Source: Trypanosoma brucei gambiense DAL972 (lineage: Eukaryota > Euglenozoa > Kinetoplastea > Trypanosomatida > Trypanosomatidae). From it: DNA of 64,000 nucleotides. The DNA is taken from positions 930,001-994,000 of the forward strand of contig NC_026737.1 of NCBI RefSeq assembly GCF_000210295.1, in the 5' to 3' direction. Positions within the stretch are counted from its first letter, which is position 1, and each line of letters begins with the position of its first letter. The translations under genes and the position numbers were made by a program. Below the pieces are notes generated by a model that searched no databases, was not told where the DNA came from, and worked only from the letters and a program-made list of their open reading frames with translations. Below, piece after piece: positions 51,335-60,318 of this stretch.

Positions 51335-54300
51335 TTAATTCCCGTGAAGCTCACGCTCCAATCCATGATTAGAAATTATAATGAGTGACGCACTCCCGAG
51401 TGTGCTGACAGAGTGCTCACTGCCACTTGCTGCACAGTGATCCGCAACTCGACCCACTTTCACTGCAATACGCCGTATAACTCCTTCGCAATATTCCTCA
51501 TTCCACGTGGCTTTCGATGACGGCGGGAGGCTCACCTGCCAGCGCTCACATAAAGGCAACAATAGCTTCTGTCTTTGGGATAGAGGGACTGTACCGAAAA
51601 CAGCGTGCAAACAGCTGTCAATCATCTGCGAAGTTCCACTTAATACGCCACGTAAGGATCCCGTATCGCTGAAGGAAGTGCTTGACAGATCCCCGTCCTC
51701 GCCAGATTCGTGGTCCAACCTCAGTGCTGCGAAGGACCGTCCGACTACAGCGTTTAGTTGGTACATTTCAACAGGCTCAGGGACGCCACGCAACGACATG
51801 GATCCAAGAGCTGTCACGTCAAGTTGCCCACGCTCTGAATTGCTTAGCGAAAGATATGCCGCGCGCGTCAGCAGCACCTGACCACCATTAGCCACACTTT
51901 CTGTTCGCGCTGCCATGTTTGATGTTCGCCCGTAGTAATCGTAGCCTTTCGTCACTTCGTCATGACGGATATCGCAAAGACCAGTGTGGACCCCGACACG
52001 CACGCGCAGCCCATTCCACAGTTGGCGATAAACCTCAGGATCCAACCGTGCGGACGGTGCCTTGTATTCGTTATCGTCATCTGCACGCTGCCTCTCAAAC
52101 TCACGATACGAATCGTCGAATGCTGTGGTGCCCCACTCATGGCGCAGGAAGCACCGCTGTAAGTCGGACGCAAGCTGTGCAGCAGCAAAAGGTTTTTTAC
52201 AAGCAATCATAAACGAGTCCCCGACAGTCTTTACCTCATAGCATCCGTACTGTACGATGAGTGAGCGGATAAGACGGTGGTGTGTTGACACGGCATCAGG
52301 CATCAGCTCAGGGTGTGCTGCCCATTGCGCTGTACTGCTCTCTATGTCAGTAAAGATTAGCGTTACGGGCTCCACCGGCTCCTTGGGAGCACTGTCATTG
52401 TCACGCGCACCACGGCGCAGAACATAGAGCACCACCACCAGAGGCGCAGCAAACAAAGCCAAGGCGACGAGGGAACCAACAAAAACTCCGGCAAGTTGTG
52501 CGGACGACAACTTAATGGCGTTAGGATCAGCGTAGCGTATCAATGGCGTGACGGGCGAGGTTAATGGCGGTACGGAGGCATTTAATGCACGTGCCAGTGA
52601 CCACATGGAAATACGCGTTGCGCCATAGTTCACGACACACACCTCTCCTTGTTCAGGGACTGGGTCATTGGCTGTGAAGCACTCCTTCTCCTCTTCCTCT
52701 TCAAAAGGACCGTACCGCATTTCATCCGCGGTAATGATAGATTGCATGTAGATGGTGTCAAGCAGCGTTTTGGGTGTCACATACTCCATGCGTGGGAGGA
52801 CGGCTTGAGCAAACCGTGCAGCAGCGTACCCCAGCAATGGCAGCGGCTTCCATGCTGATGAGTCTGGCAATGCGGTATGAAATTCTCTTACAATCTCTGA
52901 TGACGTATTGGCGTCTGCCCAGTGAGGTAAACTTGTCGCGAACTGCACACGCTCAGCGTTCGGGTTACCATTGAATGCGCTGACCAGCTCATCATACATC
53001 AGGGCAACGTCGAAGAATGGGATGAGCACACGCACATCTGGGTTGCGATCCAGGTGCGCTGCGAGCAAGGAAGGGTCACCGGGGGCAAGACCAATAACAA
53101 ACGCATTCCCACGGTTTGGCAGGCGCCCAACAAGGGTGGCATTGTCATCCAGCACAGCTACCGTTTGCAGTGTTCCGCCGTGCATCCAAACAATCTTCCG
53201 CAGTGCGACCTCAATGATGGTGGCATCAGTTCCACGTACGATGGCAGACATAGGGGCGCTGGCACTTGTGTTTGTCACGTAACCCACAACAACAAACAAC
53301 TGCTGCTCGAGTGTGGGCGACAGTTGAATCACGTTTTTGCCACGATGATGCAGGCGTGGTGTAAGCATCACGGGGTCAACGAAAGCAACTTCGGCAATGG
53401 ACAGCATCGCATCATCAACGACACCAAACACAGCCGTCACACTCCTTGTGTCAAGCTGATGCTGCAATGTTCTGGCACTTTCAGCTGAGGATGATGCCAT
53501 TGAATGAAAGAACAGTCGCCGTGAAAGGGCTGATTCTCTTCCCCTGGTGGAAGCGTACAGCACCTCGGACATCGACGCATATGTATCCACAGGTAGCGCC
53601 GTATCAAACAAAGTTAAGGACAGGATACTCATCGGTGATGGGATTCTCGGTTTGTTTATGTAACACTTTTTGGAATCAAAAATTGTCACTCCGCCGTTGA
53701 CTGGAAATAATCTATAGCCACTACCAATAACATTCATTAGTACCAGACTTCCTCCCTGATTACAGTTGCATGCTGCTCCCTGTTTAGCCGCCCCACCTTT
53801 GCAGTCTCCACCAAAATCACCAATCACAAGATCGTCAATAACATAACGGCGCTGGTTATACAGTGACTCCATGAATGCCTTCCTGCTTGTTAGCCACTCC
53901 CGACTACTTAGCGCCTGGGACAGCACTTCTCCCGCAATCCACCCATACACCATAAGCCTCCCATCCACGTCGTCGTGGTCGAAGTTATCCGTGCCATTGA
54001 AAACAGTCACTCCAGGATTAGCGCTCAGGTACGACCTCATGTGATCCTGAAAGCGCCTGATTGCTCGGTAGAGTGTGTTTTTTGCTAGTGGATTTGTTCC
54101 AGTCAATATTACCTGTCCAAATTTCAAAGGCGCCCCTGCAGCTTCCAATGCCTCGCGCCACGCTCCTACGATAGAAAACTCGAGTGTTGAATGAGCCAGT
54201 ACGTAAGCGTCGCGTGTACGTTTGTCAGCCACTATTTTATTCAGAAACCTCATTGTGTCGTTGATTGGTGGTGCAACAGCGATTACACCCTGAGGCCGCG

Positions 54301-55033
54301 TCTTCGCAAACGCTTCCCACGCCGCTTCGAAGGCTCTGTCGTCAGCAAAAGCTTCCATTGAGCTTTTTACAGTAAACACACCGCACAGCTCACGACCCAT
54401 ATGAGAGAACAGCTCTACTGCATGCTTATACTCACTATCACCAAACGAAATGTCCTGAAGATACATAAATCCAATCCGAAGCAGGCGCAGTTGGCTGACA
54501 GCATACCGGACCAATGCAATAAGCTCGGCAGTGGGTGAAGCGCGGATAAAATATATGTTGGGATTCCATCCACGCACAATACTCGACCCTGTAGATGGAG
54601 CGAAGGCAACCAGATCTTCCCGCTTCAGCAATGGAAGTGCGTGTAATGTTTCAATATCGGTCAGTGGTCCAAACACAACAAATAAACCCTTTTCTGTAGT
54701 AGCAACACGTTGTAAGGCATCAACTACTTCAGCGTTGTTAGGGGGAGGCGGCACAACCTGCACCGTTACATTGGGTGCCACAGTCCACTGGCGAGCGGCA
54801 AATGACGCATTGAGGCCGGCATTTATTGCTTCAACTTGTCTGTACTCGAAGTAGGGACTATAAATGAAAGAGTAAACCTTCACCTTTATGTTTCCCTCTG
54901 AGTGCGCTGGAAGAACATTTGAGAACAGTAACAGTGCCATAACGGTGGAAAGGCGACAGTGCCACACAGCGGAGCCCGCGGATTTGCTCGCAGCAGGCGT
55001 GTGAGGACCATCAGTTTCACTGTGGTAAATCAT
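51335..55033 (-). CDS. GRESAG4: Receptor-type adenylate cyclase, GRESAG4 family (copy F), intact, 1232 aa
   Basis: A complete gene with the same residue numbering as copy E: signal core about 31-45, transmembrane helix about 847-872, catalytic Asp896 and Asp939. The ectodomain is of the B/C type (SSMEAFADDRAFEAAW and KNTLYRAIRRF segments). Small private differences include YFEYRQ for YVEYRQ near residue 62 and HESGEDGD for HEVVEDGD in the tail. The latter is a cluster of adjacent base changes (51702-51712) rather than a single mutation. The transmembrane variant GVFVGSL and the KEPVEPV linker are shared with copy E. The tail is the VLSGTSQ type. Confidence 0.96.
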   Translation of the reverse strand: MIYHSETDGPHTPAASKSAGSAVWHCRLSTVMALLLFSNVLPAHSEGNIKVKVYSFIYSPYFEYRQVEAINAGLNASFAARQWTVAPNVTVQVVPPPPNNAEVVDALQRVATTEKGLFVVFGPLTDIETLHALPLLKREDLVAFAPSTGSSIVRGWNPNIYFIRASPTAELIALVRYAVSQLRLLRIGFMYLQDISFGDSEYKHAVELFSHMGRELCGVFTVKSSMEAFADDRAFEAAWEAFAKTRPQGVIAVAPPINDTMRFLNKIVADKRTRDAYVLAHSTLEFSIVGAWREALEAAGAPLKFGQVILTGTNPLAKNTLYRAIRRFQDHMRSYLSANPGVTVFNGTDNFDHDDVDGRLMVYGWIAGEVLSQALSSREWLTSRKAFMESLYNQRRYVIDDLVIGDFGGDCKGGAAKQGAACNCNQGGSLVLMNVIGSGYRLFPVNGGVTIFDSKKCYINKPRIPSPMSILSLTLFDTALPVDTYASMSEVLYASTRGRESALSRRLFFHSMASSSAESARTLQHQLDTRSVTAVFGVVDDAMLSIAEVAFVDPVMLTPRLHHRGKNVIQLSPTLEQQLFVVVGYVTNTSASAPMSAIVRGTDATIIEVALRKIVWMHGGTLQTVAVLDDNATLVGRLPNRGNAFVIGLAPGDPSLLAAHLDRNPDVRVLIPFFDVALMYDELVSAFNGNPNAERVQFATSLPHWADANTSSEIVREFHTALPDSSAWKPLPLLGYAAARFAQAVLPRMEYVTPKTLLDTIYMQSIITADEMRYGPFEEEEEKECFTANDPVPEQGEVCVVNYGATRISMWSLARALNASVPPLTSPVTPLIRYADPNAIKLSSAQLAGVFVGSLVALALFAAPLVVVLYVLRRGARDNDSAPKEPVEPVTLIFTDIESSTAQWAAHPELMPDAVSTHHRLIRSLIVQYGCYEVKTVGDSFMIACKKPFAAAQLASDLQRCFLRHEWGTTAFDDSYREFERQRADDDNEYKAPSARLDPEVYRQLWNGLRVRVGVHTGLCDIRHDEVTKGYDYYGRTSNMAARTESVANGGQVLLTRAAYLSLSNSERGQLDVTALGSMSLRGVPEPVEMYQLNAVVGRSFAALRLDHESGEDGDLSSTSFSDTGSLRGVLSGTSQMIDSCLHAVFGTVPLSQRQKLLLPLCERWQVSLPPSSKATWNEEYCEGVIRRIAVKVGRVADHCAASGSEHSVSTLGSASLIIISNHGLERELHGN

Positions 55034-55103
55034 TGAATACGTGAAGGAAGCAATGAATGGCTTGCTTTAGGTGAGTGGCCGTATGTGTACGCGTGCTTGT
55101 TGT

Positions 55104-55105
55104 CT
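55104..55105 (-). promoter_or_regulatory. Predicted spliced-leader acceptor AG for copy F
   Basis: Conserved pyrimidine tract then TTTTGTAG, with a 70-nt leader before the ATG at 55033. Confidence 0.5.
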
Positions 55106-55187
55106 ACAAAAGTTGTGTGGGAGGTGGGTGTAGTGCAAAGAAATTTGGTGGGATTATAAATGGCGGACACAACCTTCCACAACAGCA

Positions 55188-55574
55188 TCAAAGAGAAGAT
55201 TTGCGATTCACACTGTTATAGGTAGCAGCGTGACGAAAAACAGTAACAGCTGCAACAGATTGTGGTGTTAGGCCAGCACAGACTGCTACGGCACGACACA
55301 AGTGGGTGTAAAGCTGGCTTTCATTACATTGGTGTAACTCGAATAAACTCGACAGGGCAGCAACGAATTCGGAACAGCTCCCTCGGAAATCACTAAAGGC
55401 AGTCACGAGATCAAGATATGTCACGAAAAATGGCACGCCGCTGCCAGTCGGGGGATTATATACTTGGGTGCTGCCGATACACGCGTAATTCCTTCCACGC
55501 AGTAAATGATAAGATGGAGCAACGACGACACCCGAATCGGAAGCCACACGCCGCGAAATAGGACAGAATCGCAT
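55188..55574 (-). CDS. Small hypothetical ORF in array spacer, 128 aa (fourth, diverged copy)
   Basis: Same frame as the other three, with four amino-acid differences (SRRVAS for SPRVAS, PTGSG for PAGSG, GVPFF for GVSFF, TYLDL for TDLDL). All four base changes I see in the frame alter the protein, which argues against constraint. No recognised family. Confidence 0.3.
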   Translation of the reverse strand: MRFCPISRRVASDSGVVVAPSYHLLRGRNYACIGSTQVYNPPTGSGVPFFVTYLDLVTAFSDFRGSCSEFVAALSSLFELHQCNESQLYTHLCRAVAVCAGLTPQSVAAVTVFRHAATYNSVNRKSSL

Positions 55575-56492
55575 TCAGTCATAGGTCACAAGTATTGCGT
55601 TGTTCAGCCATGCGATTGCAAAAACGGTAGCATCCAAATTACATCGCATACAACATTCACTCAATCCATATCGTGCACGAAGAACACAAAATGTGGGTAC
55701 GAGCCATTACTACACGGCATCGACACGCAGGACTGGGTCATCGTTTGGAGGCCAACCTTACCATTTTCGTACCTGGCATACTGAAGGCAAATGGAAGAAA
55801 AGTATGAGGTGTTGACATATGCGGGATCGTAGTAAGCAACGTCATACATAGGGGGAGGGAATGACTGAAAACGCAAACAAATACAAATGATGAAATACGA
55901 AGATACAAACCAAGCGGTGCTATTGCGCACACGTGAGGGGCGTACAAGGATTTTCCTCATATTGGTTGCGTTGCTTCAGAGTAATGGTATGGATGCAACA
56001 GTTAGCCACGGAAAAGGCACAATAGCATTTGCATTTGACACAGTAGAGAAAGGGGAGAGATGTGTACACATAAACCAATATAACAATAAGGGAAGAAAAC
56101 ATCGAACCGAGCAGTTGGTAAAAATGGTGATAGGGTAGCGGTTGTAATATTGACATAAAACAGGCACTGCCACATTAAAAGATGTTTTTGAACAGAGTTG
56201 TGAGTCGGCAGGAGGTGCGTGCACAGTAATTAAATGCCGGGACCACAACATCCACACTACAGACAGTTATGAAGAGTAGACCATAACATGTGTTTAGTGA
56301 GGCAGGGGATAAACCAAAAAAGGATCTACAAGACATGATTAACATATTTGCAAGGGGGCCGAAACAAAAACATATAACAACGTTAACATGTGTGGTAAAC
56401 GTAAATGGTAAAAGGAAAAATTACGAACCTTTGCAACATACACCACCAACACATAGGGTAACACAAGCTTTCCACAGTTAAAGCGAAAACAA

Positions 56493-59400
56493 TTAATTCC
56501 CGTGAAGCTCACGCTCCAATCCATGATTAGAAATTATAATGAGTGACGCACTCCCGAGTGTGCTGACAGAGTGCTCACTGCCACTTGCTGCACAGTGATC
56601 CGCAACTCGACCCACTTTCACTGCAATACGCCGTATAACTCCTTCGCAATATTCCTCATTCCACGTGGCTTTCGATGACGGCGGGAGGCTCACCTGCCAG
56701 CGCTCACATAAAGGCATCAATAGCTGCTGTTGGTGTGCAGGAGCGAACGCACCAAAAACTGCCTTAATCGATATCGAGAATTTCTGTGCCGACGCGTTGA
56801 TTGATCCACGTAAGGATCCCGTATCGCTGAAGGAAGTGCTTGACAGATCCCCGTCCTCGACAACCTCGTGGTCCAACCTCAGTGCTGCGAAGGACCGTCC
56901 GACTACAGCGTTTAGTTGGTACATTTCAACAGGCTCAGGGACGCCACGCAACGACATGGATCCAAGAGCTGTCACGTCAAGTTGCCCACGCTCTGAATTG
57001 CTTAGCGAAAGATATGCCGCGCGCGTCAGCAGCACCTGACCACCATTAGCCACACTTTCTGTTCGCGCTGCCATGTTTGATGTTCGCCCGTAGTAATCGT
57101 AGCCTTTCGTCACCTCATCTCGGCGGATATCGCAAAGACCAGTGTGGACCCCGACACGTACACGCAACCCATTCCACAGTTGGCGATAAACCTCAGGATC
57201 CAACCGTGCGGACGGTGCCTTGTATTCGTTATCGTCATCTGCACGCTGCCTCTCAAACTCACGATACGAATCGTCGAATGCTGTGGTGCCCCACTCATGG
57301 CGCAGGAAGCACCGCTGTAAGTCGGACGCAAGCTGTGCAGCAGCAAAAGGTTTTTTACAAGCAATCATAAACGAGTCCCCGACAGTCTTTACCTCATAGC
57401 ATCCGTACTGTACGATGAGTGAGCGGATAAGACGGTGGTGTGTTGACACGGCATCAGGCATCAGCTCAGGGTGTGCTGCCCATTGCGCTGTACTGCTCTC
57501 TATGTCAGTAAAGATTAGCGTTACGGGCTCCATTGGCTCCTTGGGAGCACTGTCATTGTCACGCGCACCACGGCGCAGAACATAGAGCACCACCACCAGA
57601 GGCGCAGCAAACAAAGCCAAGGCGACGAGGGAACCAACAATAACTCCGGCAAGTTGTGCGGACGACAACTTAATGGCGTTAGGATCAGCGTAGCGTATCA
57701 ATGGCGTGACGGGCGAGGTTAATGGCGGTACGGAGGCATTTAATGCACGTGCCAGTGACCACATGGAAATACGCGTTGCGCCATAGTTCACGACACACAC
57801 CTCTCCTTGTTCAGGGACTGGGTCATTGGCTGTGAAGCACTCCTTCTCCTCTTCCTCTTCAAAAGGACCGTACCGCATTTCATCCGCGGTAATGATAGAT
57901 TGCATGTAGATGGTGTCAAGCAGCGTTTTGGGTGTCACATACTCCATGCGTGGGAGGACGGCTTGAGCAAACCGTGCAGCAGCGTACCCCAGCAATGGCA
58001 GCGGCTTCCATGCTGATGAGTCTGGCAATGCGGTATGAAATTCTCTTACAATCTCTGATGACGTATTGGCGTCTGCCCAGTGAGGTAAACTTGTCGCGAA
58101 CTGCACACGCTCAGCGTTCGGGTTACCATTGAATGCGCTGACCAGCTCATCATACATCAGGGCAACGTCGAAGAATGGGATGAGCACACGCACATCTGGG
58201 TTGCGATCCAGGTGCGCTGCGAGCAAGGAAGGGTCACCGGGGGCAAGACCAATAACAAACGCATTCCCACGGTTTGGCAGGCGCCCAACAAGGGTGGCAT
58301 TGTCATCCAGCACAGCTACCGTTTGCAGTGTTCCGCCGTGCATCCAAACAATCTTCCGCAGTGCGACCTCAATGATGGTGGCATCAGTTCCACGTACGAT
58401 GGCAGACATAGGGGCGCTGGCACTTGTGTTTGTCACGTAACCCACAACAACAAACAACTGCTGCTCGAGTGTGGGCGACAGTTGAATCACGTTTTTGCCA
58501 CGATGATGCAGGCGTGGTGTAAGCATCACGGGGTCAACGAAAGCAACTTCGGCAATGGACAGCATCGCATCATCAACGACACCAAACACAGCCGTCACAC
58601 TCCTTGTGTCAAGCTGATGCTGCAATGTTCTGGCACTTTCAGCTGAGGATGATGCCATTGAATGAAAGAACAGTCGGTGAAATTGTGTCATATCGGCGTT
58701 GCGATTTGTAGCTGATGCTGATTTATGAATTTCGCGATTGATTTTTTTTTTTCGATGAGATTCATTGCTGAGGATAAATAATCCGTTAAGTGGTGCATAA
58801 AGGATGATGCCATCGGCATCGCACATTCCATGTTGTATTACTTTCACCGGGTTCTTTGCTGGTAGAAGTTTGTAATTTTCTGCAAACTGCTTTACATATA
58901 CCACACTTCCTCCCTGATTACAGTTGCATGCTGCTCCTCGCTCACCGGCCCCACCTTTGCAGTCTCCACCAAAATCACCAATCACAAGATCGTCAATAAC
59001 ATAACGGCGCTGGTTATACAGTGACTCCATGAATGCCTTCCTGCTTGTTAGCCACTCCCGACTACTTAGCGCCTGGGACAGCACTTCTCCCGCAATCCAC
59101 CCATACACCATAAGCTCCCCATCCACGTCGTCGTGGTGGAAGTTATCCGTGCCATTGAAAACAGTCACTCCAGGATTAGCGCTCAGGTACGACCTCATGT
59201 GATCCTGAAAGCGCCTGATTGCTTGGTATCGTATGTCTGCTGCTAGTGGATTTGTTCCGGTCAATATTACCTGTCCCGGCTTCAATTGTTTACCAGCCGC
59301 CGCTAGTGCAAAGCGCCACGTCACTTCAACTACGAACTCTAGTGCCGAGGGAGCCAGTACGTAAGCGTCGCGTGTACGTTTGTCAGCTACCATCTTGGTA

Positions 59401-60197
59401 ATAAATTTAACAGTGTCTCTTGCTGCTGGTGGTGCAAATAAAATTACACCCTGAGGCCGCGTCTTCGCAAACGCTTCCCACGCCGCTTCGAAGGCTCCGT
59501 CGTCAGCAAAAGCTTCCATTGAGCTTTTTACAGTAAACACACCGCACAGCTCACGACCCATATGAGAGAACAGCTCTACTGCATGCTTATACTCACTATC
59601 ACCAAACGAAATGTCCTGAAGATACATAAATCCAATCCGAAGCAGGCGCAGTTGGCTGACAGCATACCGGACCAATGCAATAAGCTCGGCAGTGGGTGAA
59701 GCGCGGATAAAATATATGTTGGGATTCCATCCACGTACAGAGTCGGAACCGGTTATAGGAGCGAAGGCAACCAGATCTTCCCGCTCCAGCAATGGAAGTG
59801 CGTGTAATGTTTCAACATCGCCCATTGGCCCGATAATTATAATAAACTTACCTTTATTTTGGTTTATGGTATCATGCAGTGTTTCCATAAATGAAACGTT
59901 GTTAGGGGGAGGCGGCACAACCTGCACCGTTACATTGGGTGCCACAGTCCACTGGCGAGCGGCAAATGACGCATTGAGGCCGGCATTTATTGCTTCAGTT
60001 AGCCTCAGAGGCAACCTTTGTAGGGAGAGAAAAGAGTAAACCTTCACCTTTATGTTTCCCTCTGAGTGCGCTGGAAGAACATTTGAGAACAGTAACAGTG
60101 CCATAACGGTGGAAAGGCGACAGTGCCACACAGCGGAGCCCGCGGATTTGCTCGCAGCAGGCGTGTGAGGACCATCAGTTTCACTGTGGTAAATCAT
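56493..60197 (-). CDS. GRESAG4: Receptor-type adenylate cyclase, GRESAG4 family (copy G), intact, 1234 aa
   Basis: The 5'-most array gene with respect to transcription. From the ATG at 60197 it has the same leader and signal core as the others. The mature N-terminus then has its own sequence (FLSLQRLPLRLTEAINAG, and FMETLHDTINQNKGKF near residues 105-120). A second private patch at about residues 433-508 (encoded about 58675-58900) includes a Lys-rich SHRKKKINREIHKSA stretch partly encoded by a poly-T run on the + strand. Between these, segments shared with B/F and with A/D (GAGERGAACNCNQGG) alternate. The catalytic aspartates are at 898 and 941, two later than in E because of the patch. The tail is the SINASAQ type, as in copy D. 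Confidence 0.95.
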   Translation of the reverse strand: MIYHSETDGPHTPAASKSAGSAVWHCRLSTVMALLLFSNVLPAHSEGNIKVKVYSFLSLQRLPLRLTEAINAGLNASFAARQWTVAPNVTVQVVPPPPNNVSFMETLHDTINQNKGKFIIIIGPMGDVETLHALPLLEREDLVAFAPITGSDSVRGWNPNIYFIRASPTAELIALVRYAVSQLRLLRIGFMYLQDISFGDSEYKHAVELFSHMGRELCGVFTVKSSMEAFADDGAFEAAWEAFAKTRPQGVILFAPPAARDTVKFITKMVADKRTRDAYVLAPSALEFVVEVTWRFALAAAGKQLKPGQVILTGTNPLAADIRYQAIRRFQDHMRSYLSANPGVTVFNGTDNFHHDDVDGELMVYGWIAGEVLSQALSSREWLTSRKAFMESLYNQRRYVIDDLVIGDFGGDCKGGAGERGAACNCNQGGSVVYVKQFAENYKLLPAKNPVKVIQHGMCDADGIILYAPLNGLFILSNESHRKKKINREIHKSASATNRNADMTQFHRLFFHSMASSSAESARTLQHQLDTRSVTAVFGVVDDAMLSIAEVAFVDPVMLTPRLHHRGKNVIQLSPTLEQQLFVVVGYVTNTSASAPMSAIVRGTDATIIEVALRKIVWMHGGTLQTVAVLDDNATLVGRLPNRGNAFVIGLAPGDPSLLAAHLDRNPDVRVLIPFFDVALMYDELVSAFNGNPNAERVQFATSLPHWADANTSSEIVREFHTALPDSSAWKPLPLLGYAAARFAQAVLPRMEYVTPKTLLDTIYMQSIITADEMRYGPFEEEEEKECFTANDPVPEQGEVCVVNYGATRISMWSLARALNASVPPLTSPVTPLIRYADPNAIKLSSAQLAGVIVGSLVALALFAAPLVVVLYVLRRGARDNDSAPKEPMEPVTLIFTDIESSTAQWAAHPELMPDAVSTHHRLIRSLIVQYGCYEVKTVGDSFMIACKKPFAAAQLASDLQRCFLRHEWGTTAFDDSYREFERQRADDDNEYKAPSARLDPEVYRQLWNGLRVRVGVHTGLCDIRRDEVTKGYDYYGRTSNMAARTESVANGGQVLLTRAAYLSLSNSERGQLDVTALGSMSLRGVPEPVEMYQLNAVVGRSFAALRLDHEVVEDGDLSSTSFSDTGSLRGSINASAQKFSISIKAVFGAFAPAHQQQLLMPLCERWQVSLPPSSKATWNEEYCEGVIRRIAVKVGRVADHCAASGSEHSVSTLGSASLIIISNHGLERELHGN

Positions 60198-60267
60198 TGA
60201 ATACGTGAAGGAAGCAATGAATGGCTTGCTTTAGGTGAGTGGCCGTATGTGTACGCGTGCTTGTTGT

Positions 60268-60269
60268 CT
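60268..60269 (-). promoter_or_regulatory. Predicted spliced-leader acceptor AG for copy G
   Basis: The same TTTTGTAG and pyrimidine tract are retained although array homology ends only about 50 bp further upstream, near 60318. Confidence 0.5.
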
Positions 60270-60318
60270 ACAAAAGTTGTGTGGGAGGTGGGTGTAGTGC
60301 AAAGAAATTTGGTGGGAT

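Larger units (their letters stand above)
32804..60318 (-). repeat. Tandem array of about 5158-bp units, each a GRESAG4 gene plus spacer
   Basis: Six head-to-tail units are visible, with unit starts marked by the same TTGGAGGCCAACC sequence at 32804 (B), 37961 (C), 41070 (D), 50587 (F) and 55745 (G); the E unit start falls in the junction right of the second gap. The clean F unit is 5158 bp. Unit B is 1 bp shorter. Units C and D/E are shortened by 100-N gaps. Spacers are nearly identical between units. The right edge is sharp at about 60318: the 120 bp upstream of gene G match the other copies, then sequence becomes unique. The left edge is sharp at 32804. The array is transcribed from right to left. 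Confidence 0.95.

Noticed and set aside
33552..60197. Many recurring frames of 60-144 codons on the + strand inside the cyclase genes
   Set aside because: They are antisense shadows of the cyclase coding sequence and repeat only because the genes repeat.
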